Below, piece by piece: positions 37,830-47,098 of a DNA stretch of 64,000 nt. The stretch lies in assembly GCA_963663005.2 (NCBI GenBank), contig CAXXHH010000003.1, positions 372,001 through 436,000 on the forward strand. Reading direction: 5' to 3'. A program made the position numbers and the translations under genes. Below the pieces are notes generated by a model that worked only from the letters and a program-made list of their open reading frames with translations, was not told where the DNA came from and searched no databases. This stretch comes from CAINVV01 sp963663005. GTDB taxonomy: Bacteria > Bacteroidota > Bacteroidia > Bacteroidales > Prolixibacteraceae. The stretch's first letter is position 1. Every line of letters starts with the position of its first letter.

Positions 37830-39290
37830 TTATTTTGCCGGAGCATTCTTCAATGTCGCCACTAAGAAATCCCAAAATTTCTGAACGGTCGGAATATTCA
37901 CTTTTTCATCGGGCGAATGCGGGAAGCGCATCGTCGGGCCGAAAGAGATCATATCCCAATGAGGATAGTTTGCGCCCAATATTCCACATTCCAAACCAGC
38001 GTGGATCGCCTTAATTTCGGGAACCACCCCAAATTTATCTTCATAGATCTTACTCATCTGTTTCAGAATATCAGAATCCATGTTGGGTTTCCATCCGGGA
38101 TATGCACCGTCAAAAGTGACCATACCTCCCGCCAGCGAAAATGTACTCTCAACCATCTCGCAAAGATCGTCTTTGGCCGAATCTACCGAGCTGCGTAACA
38201 GGCACTTAACAGAAATAACACCATTCTCAGATTTCACGGTAGCGAGATTGGTTGAAGTCTCAACCAAACCTGGCATACTATCGCATAATCTCATCGCCCC
38301 ATTTGGACAAGCACAGACGGAGTCGATCAAATCATCTTGTGCGCGCTCGTCGATCAATGACTTCGGTTTTGGCGCCTCTTCGGCTGTAAAGCACAAATTC
38401 GGCTCTGAAACGCTAAGTTCGGCCTTATAGATACTCTCATATTTGGAAACGGCCGAAAGAAATTCAGGAACTGCTTCCGTGGGTACCACAACAATTGCAT
38501 ATGCCTCACGAGGGATAGCATTGCGCATGCCGCCTCCGTTAATCTCTGCCATACGCACATCCATTTCGCGCGTGGCATGCTTCAGAAAGCGAATCAACAA
38601 TTTGTTGGCATTTCCTCTGCCCAAATTGATATCCAATCCGGAATGCCCACCTTTCAAGCCTTTAACAACCAACTTATAAGAAGAAAATCCTTTGGGGACT
38701 ATCATCTCATCGTATTCAAACTCAACGGTCGCATTCACGCCACCGGCACAGCCAACATAGAGTTCGCCTTCATCTTCCGAATCCATATTGAGTAATATAT
38801 CCCCCTGCAGCCAGCCACCCTGTAATCCGAAGGCGCCGGTCATACCGGTTTCTTCATCGCAGGTAAAAAGCGCTTCTACCGGACCATGAACCAAATCTTT
38901 AGCTGCGAGGACAGACATAGCCGCTGCAACACCCATTCCATTATCAGCTCCGAGAGTAGTACCGCGGGCTTTTACCCATTCGCCGTCAATCCATGCATCG
39001 ATAGGATCATTCTCAAAATCGTGCTTCGTATCGTTGTTTTTCTGAGGAACCATATCCAAGTGACCCTGCATAACGATTCCTTTGCGATTCTCCATTCCCG
39101 GAGTGGCTGGTTTGCGTATCATAACGTTACCTACAGCATCCTTTTCAGTCACTAAACCGAGCGATTTGCCGAAATTCACCATAAAATCCTGAATCTTTTC
39201 CTCATGCTTCGATGGACGCGGAATCTGAGTCAGTGCATAAAAATTTTCCCAAAGGGATTTAGGTTCCAGATTTAATATTTCTTTGCTCAT
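37830..39290 (-). CDS. pepD: Aminoacyl-histidine dipeptidase (peptidase D, M20C)
   Basis: Cytosolic zinc dipeptidase of 486 aa that splits Xaa-His and other dipeptides. M20 metal-binding residues appear in order: QGHLDMVPQ (His and Asp), GADNGMGVAA (bridging Asp), CDEETGMTGA (catalytic and metal Glu) and MDSEDEGEL. A later conserved GLECG near residue 440 is also present. ATG 39288-39290 gives the family N-terminus LEPKSLWENFYALTQIPRPS. It lies 28 bases downstream of an MFSD1-like transporter gene in the same direction, which suggests import of dipeptides followed by hydrolysis. Confidence 0.96.
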   Translation of the reverse strand: MSKEILNLEPKSLWENFYALTQIPRPSKHEEKIQDFMVNFGKSLGLVTEKDAVGNVMIRKPATPGMENRKGIVMQGHLDMVPQKNNDTKHDFENDPIDAWIDGEWVKARGTTLGADNGMGVAAAMSVLAAKDLVHGPVEALFTCDEETGMTGAFGLQGGWLQGDILLNMDSEDEGELYVGCAGGVNATVEFEYDEMIVPKGFSSYKLVVKGLKGGHSGLDINLGRGNANKLLIRFLKHATREMDVRMAEINGGGMRNAIPREAYAIVVVPTEAVPEFLSAVSKYESIYKAELSVSEPNLCFTAEEAPKPKSLIDERAQDDLIDSVCACPNGAMRLCDSMPGLVETSTNLATVKSENGVISVKCLLRSSVDSAKDDLCEMVESTFSLAGGMVTFDGAYPGWKPNMDSDILKQMSKIYEDKFGVVPEIKAIHAGLECGILGANYPHWDMISFGPTMRFPHSPDEKVNIPTVQKFWDFLVATLKNAPAK

Positions 39291-39318
39291 AATTTTTTCG
39301 AATTAAATAAGATTTATT

Positions 39319-40713
39319 CTATTGCTTGATATTCGGCAATTCCAATCCGTAGCCTTTCTTCTTGTCTTCAATTTTTAACAGAAGAGCAAAGATAAGCGCT
39401 AATACTCCGAAACCGGTGAAAATCATCATCGGAAGCGTATAATTATATGTATTAACGGTCAAACCATCTCTTACGACAGTACCGGTTATACAATATTTTT
39501 CAAGGACCCAGCCGATCAATGCAGGAACACCCATTAATCCCCAGTTTTGAACCCAGAATATCAATGCATAAGCCGTTCCCAATTGGTTCTCCGGAATAAT
39601 TTTTGGAACTGAAGGCCACATTGCAGAGGGCACCAGCGAAAAACCAACTCCCAAAACCATTATCAGGACAATAGAGAACATCCAGTTATTAAGGAAAGGA
39701 ATGGAGAATAAAGTATGAACCAGAATCAGAAGAAGAGAACCAATTATCATGATAGTGGCACCTTTCCCTTTTCTGTCGTACAGACTACCGAAGAAGGGTG
39801 TCAGCAAAATCGTTCCGAAGGGTAACATGGCAGGAATTGAACCGGCGAGCGACTCATCCACACCAAATTTGTTAACCATCAAGTCTGAAGCATATTTTAA
39901 GAATGGAAATACTGCCGAATAGAAAAGAACGCAAAGAATGGCGATGTACCACCAACCTTTATTTGTGATTATTTTAAAGATATCCATTACCTTGAAAGCC
40001 TCTTCATCACTGGCCGGAGCGTCTGATGCATTATCCTCTTCATCCAGTTTCTTGTCCATAAAACAATAGACAATGTAAGATATCAAACCAATACATAACA
40101 TGATGAGACATACCAAAATTGGTCTGGACACGTTGATGGTACCGAACGCACGGGCAATTGGCACAGAGGTAGACAAGGCCAGCGCAGTACCCAAACGGGC
40201 AGTTGCCATTTCTAGTCCCATGGCGAGGGCAAGCTCTTTCCCCTTAAACCACTTTACAATAATTTTGGAGACGGTGATACCGGCAACTTCAATTCCTACA
40301 GCGAAGATACCGAAGCCGAGCGCAGCCATAAAAACCTGAGCCTTAACATCGAACCATAGAATATGCCAAGTCTGACCATCCAGAGAGGTAGTCGAAACAG
40401 CCCAGTATTTAAGCGCTGTACCTAAAACCATCACGATAGCAGCCATTAATCCGGTGAAACGGACGCCCATTTTATCCAAAATAATACCGCCGATAATCAA
40501 CATTAAAAGGAAAACGTTGAACCATCCGTAGGCACTATTGAAAAAACCGAAGTCGGAACTATCCCAACCTAATTTTCCTTCAAGCAATCCTTTCAAAGGA
40601 GCGATTACGTCGGTCAGGTAATAGCCTGTCAACATGGTAAAAGCAACAACACCCAAGGCCACCCATCGTGCAGTTTTGGAATCCCTCAAAGACTTCCGTA
40701 TCATTTCCGTCAT
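39319..40713 (-). CDS. MFS transporter, MFSD1-like
   Basis: Inner-membrane major facilitator protein, 464 aa, with about 12 membrane segments and a charged central loop (DKKLDEEDNASDAPASDEE, about residues 218-240). FFNSAYGWFNVFLL, KWFKGKELALAMGLEMATARLG and YDRKGKG (MFS loop motif) are visible. It belongs to the MFSD1-like branch; the animal member MFSD1 exports dipeptides from lysosomes. Coupled with pepD 28 bases downstream, dipeptide transport is the best inference. Direction of transport cannot be read from sequence. Confidence 0.82.
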   Translation of the reverse strand: MTEMIRKSLRDSKTARWVALGVVAFTMLTGYYLTDVIAPLKGLLEGKLGWDSSDFGFFNSAYGWFNVFLLMLIIGGIILDKMGVRFTGLMAAIVMVLGTALKYWAVSTTSLDGQTWHILWFDVKAQVFMAALGFGIFAVGIEVAGITVSKIIVKWFKGKELALAMGLEMATARLGTALALSTSVPIARAFGTINVSRPILVCLIMLCIGLISYIVYCFMDKKLDEEDNASDAPASDEEAFKVMDIFKIITNKGWWYIAILCVLFYSAVFPFLKYASDLMVNKFGVDESLAGSIPAMLPFGTILLTPFFGSLYDRKGKGATIMIIGSLLLILVHTLFSIPFLNNWMFSIVLIMVLGVGFSLVPSAMWPSVPKIIPENQLGTAYALIFWVQNWGLMGVPALIGWVLEKYCITGTVVRDGLTVNTYNYTLPMMIFTGFGVLALIFALLLKIEDKKKGYGLELPNIKQ

Positions 40714-40794
40714 AAAAAAGTATTTAGTTGTTTATAATCAATTTCAAAGAAAAGTGGTGCAAGATAATTAAAAAGTACAGAGTGAAGAATGACA

Positions 40795-40886
40795 AATAAA
40801 AGAGTGATAAATGAAAAGCGAAAAGTGAAAAATGGTCGGATGGCATCATTGTTCACTCTTCATTTTTCACTCTTCACTCTTTTATT
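40795..40886. repeat. Purine/pyrimidine-rich inverted repeat, second copy of the GTGAAAAATGA type
   Basis: A left arm of GTGA/AAATG units begins AATAAAAGAGTGA (40795-40807) and pairs exactly with TCACTCTTTTATT (40874-40886), with imperfect pairing inside and a short loop near 40835-40850. It sits between the DUF4831 gene and the MFS gene and touches the DUF4831 stop codon. It likely ends DUF4831 transcription on the minus strand. It shares its composition and units with the element at 20.3 kb. Confidence 0.75.
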
Positions 40887-41989
40887 CAATTAGTACCAAT
40901 TTTACGAATAGCGCCGGAAGCCGGGTGAAATTCGATGGAATATTCGCCATTCAATAACCCGTCAGGCAGTGCGGTCACAGTGCCAAACTGCGCAATTGCA
41001 ATCTTTGTCTGAGCCAGTACGTCGCTGCCATTAAGCAATCGGGCCTGAGCAACAACCGGGATTCGGTAATAGATTCCCTTCAATGAAGTTTCACTGGTGG
41101 CCGACGCGTCAATCTTTTGTTTCAACTCACCATTGGGTTCAATTTCCAGCATGATGGGCTTTCCGGATACGTTACTCTCAGGCAAAATGCCGGCAGTTGG
41201 CGAAAATCGGAATGCAACCAGACCCTTCATGTTTTTCCCGTCAGGAACCACATCGAAGGACAGTTTGTAACTTTTGCGAATAGACTTACCGGCAAAAAGA
41301 GCCGTATAATTTTCAATAATCTTATCTAACTCGGCTACCATGACTTTGTATGCCTCACCATCCGGAGGAAGTTTATCGTATTTGGCTCCCAATACCGAAG
41401 CCTTTCTCTTCCGCATTTTCACAATATCTGATGCAGCTTCGGCCGCTTTTTCCTCAAAGGATTTAAAATTTACACCCGCTCTTTTCGTACTGTCTTTTCC
41501 GCTTAAGAAGGAGTGCATGGATACGTCGTTCCATAGATCCTCGGGCACAGCATCCCTGATCGGGAAGATCGTTGTGACAGGCCGGCCGGCTTCTTGCTTA
41601 ACCTCACTGTTGATGCCCAGAAGAACTCCATCATCGGATAGACTCAGCAATGTGGCAATATTACCGACCGCATGGTAAACGGCATTTGGATCAGGCTCAC
41701 CATAGGTATTCATCGTAATATTGGTAATATTCCAGTTCTCCATATCAATTTTTGGCGCATCGTTAATCCCCAAGTACTTCTGCGCAAAAGCATTGTAAGG
41801 CCCATGGATTACTCTCACCTGTTCAACCTCCACCGAAATGCGAATTCCGGTGCGTGGCAATGCGTAAACTACGCCTCCCGCAAATGCAGCCAATTCGTTG
41901 GCAGGTTTCTTTTTCTCATCTTTAGCCGACAAATTTAAACCAGATGCCACCAGGCAGATGATCAGCGTAAATAAAGTTAGTATTCTCAT
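40886..41989 (-). CDS. DUF4831 family protein, secreted
   Basis: Periplasmic or outer-membrane-facing protein of 367 aa. A signal peptide covers about residues 1-22. GGVVYALPRTGIRISVEVEQ and YAQKYLGI-type blocks near the N-terminus match the DUF4831 family, which is common in Bacteroidales and has no established function. No catalytic motif is visible. The middle (about 165-250) is helical and charged, with IVKMRKRKASVLGAKYDKLPPDGEAYK forming part of it. It lies about 95 bases after the NAD(P)HX repair gene in the same direction. I do not assign a role. Confidence 0.8.
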   Translation of the reverse strand: MRILTLFTLIICLVASGLNLSAKDEKKKPANELAAFAGGVVYALPRTGIRISVEVEQVRVIHGPYNAFAQKYLGINDAPKIDMENWNITNITMNTYGEPDPNAVYHAVGNIATLLSLSDDGVLLGINSEVKQEAGRPVTTIFPIRDAVPEDLWNDVSMHSFLSGKDSTKRAGVNFKSFEEKAAEAASDIVKMRKRKASVLGAKYDKLPPDGEAYKVMVAELDKIIENYTALFAGKSIRKSYKLSFDVVPDGKNMKGLVAFRFSPTAGILPESNVSGKPIMLEIEPNGELKQKIDASATSETSLKGIYYRIPVVAQARLLNGSDVLAQTKIAIAQFGTVTALPDGLLNGEYSIEFHPASGAIRKIGTN

Positions 41990-42096
41990 AGTGTTGAATT
42001 AAAACAGTGAAGCCAGACTCCGCTCCCGGACTGGCAAAAAAATAGAAATCGAATCCTCAAAAATGCCTGTTTTTTTTGTCTTATCAAAGTTAACGC

Positions 42097-43605
42097 TCAT
42101 TTTAATGATGCAAATGCATCACCAAGATAGTCAGCAATCTCGCCAGCCAGCAAGGATTCTTCGGATGTGGATCGAGCCCTGAGATCCGCGGAACGCCCAT
42201 GTAAAAAAACGCCAAGCAAGGTCGCTTCCTTTGCCGTGTATCCCTGACACAGCAGTCCAAGCAGAATGCCGGTGAGCACATCACCGGAGCCAGCCGTGGC
42301 CATTCCTGGATTACCGGTACAATTAAAAAAGATCGTTCCGTCGGGAAAAAACAGACGAGTATAAGCTCCCTTCAAAATTAGCACGACGCCATAACTGTTA
42401 ACAAATTGCTCGGCCATCAGGAAACGATCTTCCTCAGTCTTCGTAGCTATCCCTGAAAGGCGGTCAAATTCGACCGGATGAGGAGTCAATATTGTGTTGG
42501 GTCCCAAGTCTTTAAGCCAGGCAGGATTTTCGGCAAGAATATTCAGCGCATCGGCATCCAATACAAGCGGAACTTTTGTCTGTTCAATTAACTGACGGAT
42601 AACATCTTTGGTAGCCGCCTCCACACCGATACCCGGACCAGCAGCAATGGCTGAGTACTTTTTCAAATCGGGTAATTCTGTAACATACTCTTTGCCCCTA
42701 TCCAAAATGGACATCGCCTCCGGTAGCGAAATCTGCAACATAATTCCAGCCGACTCAGGCATATGTACGGTAAGCAGTCCTAGTCCGGCCCTTAAAGCGC
42801 CCTTCGCCGCCAATTGAGCCGCACCATATTTTCCGATACTGCCTGAGATCAATAATCCGTGCCCAAAACTACCCTTGTGGGAAAAAATCTTTCTCTTTTT
42901 GAGAATTGATGAAACAATCTCCTGATCAGTGAAATACAAATTCGTCCCGGTTTCTTCCACAGCCTTGGCACTTGTTCCAAATGGAATAATCGTCCAGCTT
43001 CCAAAAAAAGGCTCATTTTCGCTGAAGAAAAGGGAAAGCTTTGGAAATTCAAGCGTCAGCGTATGAGTGGCTCTTACAATGGCGCCAAAATTACTACCGT
43101 TTCCGTCGCAGAATAATCCAGATGGAAGATCAATCGAGACTATTTCTACTCCAGATTGGTTCATCCATTCAATTACCTCACAGACAAACCCTTCCAACGG
43201 ACGATTCAGTCCGGAGCCATAAAGTCCATCCACCAGAAGATGAAACTCGTCTAACGACGGAAATTCAGTCTGGTCGTTCAGTTCGACTGTTTTAACGAGC
43301 GACTGATCCAGCAATCTTTCGAGATTAATATGGGAGGCCTCCGATCTCTGGCGACCTAAATCCGGCAGGAAAACAGTAACTGGATAGTTCTGTTCCGCCA
43401 TCATTCGGGCTACAGCGAGCGCATCGCCGCCATTATTTCCAACTCCAGCAATCACCGCAACACGCGTAGAAACAGGATAACAGGCAGTTAACCAATCAGA
43501 CAGAGCCTTTGACGCCCGCTCCATGAGATCTATTTCCGAAATTGGTTCATCCAATCTCGTTTGCCGGTCGATTTGAGCCAACTGCTCTCTTGAAAAAATC
43601 TTCAT
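42097..43605 (-). CDS. nnr: Bifunctional NAD(P)HX epimerase / ADP-dependent dehydratase
   Basis: Metabolite-repair enzyme of 502 aa. The N-terminal YjeF domain (about residues 1-215; GVGNNGGDALAVARMM, SIDLPSGL) epimerises damaged hydrated NADH and NADPH. The C-terminal ribokinase-like domain (about 230-500; AAGPGIG, DADALNILAE, LTPHPVEF and the catalytic GSGDVLTG) dehydrates them using ADP. ATG 43605-43603 gives the family start MKIFSREQLAQID; the longer frame begins with TTG. It is divergent from the peptide transporter gene. A housekeeping role is well established for the family. Confidence 0.95.
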   Translation of the reverse strand: MKIFSREQLAQIDRQTRLDEPISEIDLMERASKALSDWLTACYPVSTRVAVIAGVGNNGGDALAVARMMAEQNYPVTVFLPDLGRQRSEASHINLERLLDQSLVKTVELNDQTEFPSLDEFHLLVDGLYGSGLNRPLEGFVCEVIEWMNQSGVEIVSIDLPSGLFCDGNGSNFGAIVRATHTLTLEFPKLSLFFSENEPFFGSWTIIPFGTSAKAVEETGTNLYFTDQEIVSSILKKRKIFSHKGSFGHGLLISGSIGKYGAAQLAAKGALRAGLGLLTVHMPESAGIMLQISLPEAMSILDRGKEYVTELPDLKKYSAIAAGPGIGVEAATKDVIRQLIEQTKVPLVLDADALNILAENPAWLKDLGPNTILTPHPVEFDRLSGIATKTEEDRFLMAEQFVNSYGVVLILKGAYTRLFFPDGTIFFNCTGNPGMATAGSGDVLTGILLGLLCQGYTAKEATLLGVFLHGRSADLRARSTSEESLLAGEIADYLGDAFASLK

Positions 43606-43724
43606 TGAAACGCACAAATTTTATCTTACTGACATCCAAAGTTAAAGGATTTTTTGAATAGTCGGAGTGCCAGAAGTGACTTATGTACCTTACTTCACGT
43701 TAGCAACTTTAGTCCACTTTTTTA

Positions 43725-43732
43725 TATATTTG
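43725..43732 (+). promoter_or_regulatory. Candidate -7 box for the peptide transporter gene
   Basis: TATATTTG fits TAnnTTTG, 30 bases upstream of the ATG at 43763. I did not find a convincing -33 TTTG at the usual distance. Confidence 0.35.
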
Positions 43733-43762
43733 CTTCAATAATCATACTCAAACTTAAGACTT

Positions 43763-45547
43763 ATGCTAAAAGGACATCCCCGAGGACTTATTGTTGCCTT
43801 TTTCGCCAATATGGGCGAACGTTTCGGCTTCTATACCATGATGGCCATTCTGGTGCTTTTTTTACAGACAAAGTTTGGCCTGGACGAAGAAGTTGCCGGT
43901 AACATCTACAGTTGGTTCTATTTTGGTATCTATGCCCTGGCACTGATTGGCGGCCTCGTAGCTGACTCTACCAGCAAATATAAGCTGGTCATCTTTGCAG
44001 GGATTTTAATTATGCTCACCGGGTATATTCTGATGGCCGTACCCGGACTCTCCCTCACGCTGACGGTGGCTTCTCTTTTTGTTATCGCATTTGGTAACGG
44101 AATGTTCAAAGGGAACTTACAAGCAGTTGTCGGTCAATTATACGATGATCCAAAGTACTCTAAATTACGCGATTCAGCGTTCATGATATTTTACATGGGA
44201 ATCAATGTGGGAGCTTTCTTTGCACCACATGCTGCCAATGGAGTTCGCAACTGGTGGCTTGAAAGAAATGGTTTTCTTCATGACGGCAGTTTGCCTGCCC
44301 TCTGCCACCAACTGATCGATGGAAAAATGACGGACACCTCTCAATTCCAGCTTCTGGCTCAAAAAGCAACAATTTCGGGACAAGTGGGTGACCTTGGACA
44401 ATTTGCCCACAATTATCTGGATGTTTTCTCCCGAGGTTACAACTATGCCTTTGGTGTAGCAGCAGGAGCAATGATTATTTCACTTCTAGTGTATGTATTC
44501 TTTCAAAAGCACCTGCCTAACAAAGAAAAAGCCGCGACCTCTCAGTCTGTTAAAATTGAGAATGGTACAAAATCTTTGATCTTCGCGCTTCTCGCAGCTG
44601 CAGCTACTTTTTCGATCATTTACTTTGGCTTGAATAACCTGGATATAGCATTGGCTGTCGGACTATTTGTCGCCTTTGCCACCTGGATCATTCTTTCTGC
44701 CAACAAAGAGGAGAAACCAAGAGTCATGGCATTGATCATGGTGTTTATCGTGGTTATCTTCTTCTGGATGTCCTTCCACCAGAACGGATTAACGCTGACC
44801 TTCTTTGCCCGTGACTACATCGTTAAGCAAGTTGGACCATTAACCAATCTTTTCTTTGGACCCTGGTCTATTCTTTGTGTTTTTGGAGCATTGGCTGGAC
44901 TTTTTGTTGCCATTGGCAAGAATAAAACCAGAAATGAAAGGTTAATCGGCCTCGCCCTCTTTATGGTTGGATCGATTTTTGCCTATCTATACGTGAACAG
45001 TTACCAATCCGAGAATGCTATTGCCCCTGAGATTTTCCAATCCTTTAATCCGCTCTTTATAGTTTTTGTTACTCCGTTGGTGATGAGCGTATTCGCCTGG
45101 TTGAACAAGAAGGAGATTGAACCTTCTACCCCAAGGAAAATTGGTTTCGGTATGATCATTGCTGCCATTGCCTTTGTCCTGATTTTGGTAGCTTCGCTGA
45201 ATATGGTCTCCCCGCATACCCTCAACGGACAGGCGGTACCAGACTCATCCAGGGTTACCCCCTACTGGCTGATTAATGGCTATTTGATTTTTACCATCGC
45301 CGAACTTTTCCTGAGTCCAATGGGTCTTTCGTTTGTATCCAAAGTTGCCCCTCCCCGTTTCCAGGGATTGATGCAGGGAGGCTGGTTACTGGCAACTGCC
45401 GTTGGAAATAAATTGCTGGTGGTAGGGAGCTTCTTCTGGAGCCGACTTGATCTCTGGATGTTGTGGTCGATATTTATCGTATGCTGCCTGTTGTCTGCAG
45501 CGTTTATGTTCACAATGCTAAAGAAACTAGAAAGAGTCACAAACTAA
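43763..45547 (+). CDS. POT family proton-coupled oligopeptide transporter (DtpT-like)
   Basis: Inner-membrane importer of di- and tripeptides, 594 aa, with about 14 membrane segments. FFANMGERFGFYTMMAIL at the N-terminus is the POT signature region, and FYMGINVGAFFAPH (about residues 140-153) is the PTR2 motif. The ExxER proton-coupling motif reads N-M-G-E-R, so the first Glu is missing. That is known from some POT members but would alter coupling. The large central insertion (about 165-225) is typical of the DtpT branch. Together with pepD and the MFSD1-like gene it makes this stretch rich in peptide-use functions. Confidence 0.93.
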   Translation: MLKGHPRGLIVAFFANMGERFGFYTMMAILVLFLQTKFGLDEEVAGNIYSWFYFGIYALALIGGLVADSTSKYKLVIFAGILIMLTGYILMAVPGLSLTLTVASLFVIAFGNGMFKGNLQAVVGQLYDDPKYSKLRDSAFMIFYMGINVGAFFAPHAANGVRNWWLERNGFLHDGSLPALCHQLIDGKMTDTSQFQLLAQKATISGQVGDLGQFAHNYLDVFSRGYNYAFGVAAGAMIISLLVYVFFQKHLPNKEKAATSQSVKIENGTKSLIFALLAAAATFSIIYFGLNNLDIALAVGLFVAFATWIILSANKEEKPRVMALIMVFIVVIFFWMSFHQNGLTLTFFARDYIVKQVGPLTNLFFGPWSILCVFGALAGLFVAIGKNKTRNERLIGLALFMVGSIFAYLYVNSYQSENAIAPEIFQSFNPLFIVFVTPLVMSVFAWLNKKEIEPSTPRKIGFGMIIAAIAFVLILVASLNMVSPHTLNGQAVPDSSRVTPYWLINGYLIFTIAELFLSPMGLSFVSKVAPPRFQGLMQGGWLLATAVGNKLLVVGSFFWSRLDLWMLWSIFIVCCLLSAAFMFTMLKKLERVTN

Positions 45548-45559
45548 TTTTGGATTTGC

Positions 45560-45636
45560 GATTTTGGATTTTGGATTACGCTACATGCTAGATTAGAACC
45601 AATTCTGGTCGGCGCGTCATTCCAAAATCCAAAATC
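45560..45636. repeat. Inverted repeat of TTTTGGA units between convergent genes
   Basis: A perfect 16-bp arm pair (GATTTTGGATTTTGGA at 45560-45575 and its complement at 45621-45636) is separated by 45 bases. A third TTTTGGATT unit precedes the left arm. It lies between the convergent peptide transporter and hydF genes and abuts the hydF stop; it probably terminates both. Confidence 0.75.
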
Positions 45637-46905
45637 TTACCAGGGTTGCAGAACCTTTTCCAGCACTTCTTTTCCCTGCATATAGGAAAGGAAGATTCCG
45701 TAATTAGTGATTGGGATGTTGAGTTTGGCCAGATCCCTGAGACGGGAGGCCATTTTTTGGGGCGTGATCATGCAACCGCCGCAATGTATCACCAGGTTAA
45801 TTCTTTCAAGATCTTGCTGTTCCGGCCATTCGCGGCCAAAAGCATGTTGTACCTCTATCCCCGGCAGCATCTTCCTGATAAGATTTGGTATTTGAACCGT
45901 TCCGATATCCTCCTTGATGCGCGAGTGATTGCAGGCTTCGGTAATTAAAATGGTATCGCCCGATTTCAGTGAATCTACGATCCGAACCGCCTGAGCAAAT
46001 TCTGACAGCCTTCCCCTGGACATATAATTTATCATCATAATCGAGAAGGTTGTCAGCTGAATTTCTTTGGGTGTCCAATCCTTCATGATATCCATCGCCT
46101 GCGAATCGGTGATGATCACTTCCGGCGTTCTGGTGAAACTGCCCAGAAAGTTCTCCCATCTGGATTTCTCACCTGCGTCGTTGGCCCTGGCTTTTCCAAG
46201 ATTCATCCGATAGGAGACCGGATATCCCCAATTCCGGGTTATATACTCTTCAGCCATAGCTTGCGGACGGAGATATCTACCGGGAGGAGTTTCCTCATCC
46301 ATTGGGATATTCAATATGTAGAATTTATCGGGTGTAACGAAAGGCAGCAGCGGGGTCGGATTATTCTTCGGGATATAATTTGCAAGGATAAATTCCAGGA
46401 GTAATGCCCTGTTTTCGGCTTTCAACGCGGAAATTTCGATTTTTGAAAACCTATTCAAACCGGGATATGCGGCCTCAATCAGCGCAATTTTTGATTGATC
46501 AGTTGGCGCAAATAGATTATAAACGATCAATACCTGTTTCTCTTCGGCCAGCGACTCCTCCAAAAGCATTGTCAAGGTTGGTAAACCGGGAGATGCAGGA
46601 TCGATAACCAGCAACGCCAGATCACATTCTTTCAGGGCGGAGGAGACTTTTTTGCGCTTTTTATCTCCAAGGGCGTCTGCCTCATCAAAACCGGCAGTAT
46701 CCATCAATTTCACCGGGCCGATTCCGTGGAGCTCCATAAGGGTAACCCTTGTATCGGCCGTCGTACCTGGTGTAGGGTCAACGATGGAGCTTTCCTGCTG
46801 GGTAATCAGGTTCATCAGGGAACTTTTCCCCGCATTCATTGTGCCAAAAATCCCAATGATATCGCGTTCTGTCATTGTAAAATCATATGATAATTTTTCC
46901 AGCAT
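45637..46905 (-). CDS. hydF: [FeFe] hydrogenase H-cluster maturation GTPase HydF
   Basis: Scaffold GTPase (422 aa) on which the di-iron subcluster is assembled before delivery to [FeFe]-hydrogenase. GTPase motifs: P-loop GTMNAGKSS (about residues 20-28), PGTTAD, DTAGFDE. The C-terminal cluster-binding motif is C-N-H, then HCGGC about 50 residues later, the HydF 4Fe-4S ligand set. No hydE, hydG or hydrogenase gene lies in this window, so the partners must be elsewhere. Divergent from coaD. Its presence implies an [FeFe]-hydrogenase and a fermentative or anaerobic lifestyle. Confidence 0.95.
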   Translation of the reverse strand: MLEKLSYDFTMTERDIIGIFGTMNAGKSSLMNLITQQESSIVDPTPGTTADTRVTLMELHGIGPVKLMDTAGFDEADALGDKKRKKVSSALKECDLALLVIDPASPGLPTLTMLLEESLAEEKQVLIVYNLFAPTDQSKIALIEAAYPGLNRFSKIEISALKAENRALLLEFILANYIPKNNPTPLLPFVTPDKFYILNIPMDEETPPGRYLRPQAMAEEYITRNWGYPVSYRMNLGKARANDAGEKSRWENFLGSFTRTPEVIITDSQAMDIMKDWTPKEIQLTTFSIMMINYMSRGRLSEFAQAVRIVDSLKSGDTILITEACNHSRIKEDIGTVQIPNLIRKMLPGIEVQHAFGREWPEQQDLERINLVIHCGGCMITPQKMASRLRDLAKLNIPITNYGIFLSYMQGKEVLEKVLQPW

Positions 46906-46980
46906 TTACCGCTGCGCATCAAAAATAGGCATATATCAGTAATCATTTGACGGAATCTGTCATTTCCATTCATTTCTTTA

Positions 46981-46988
46981 TAAATTTG
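46981..46988 (+). promoter_or_regulatory. Candidate -7 box for coaD
   Basis: TAAATTTG fits TAnnTTTG and lies in the hydF-coaD divergent gap, 110 bases before the coaD ATG. A -33 element at standard spacing is not clear. Confidence 0.35.
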
Positions 46989-47098
46989 TGTAATGAAATA
47001 CGCATGAGCTGTTTTCGCGCCGATCGAAAATGCATATCTGGGTATTGGCTTCGCCGATCTTCGATTCCATGCGGCAGTTAAAAAACAAATTAATACGC

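Noticed and set aside
47030..47098. 23-residue N-terminal extension of coaD
   Set aside because: CoaD proteins begin close to the nucleotidyl-transferase motif; ATG 47099 gives the standard length.
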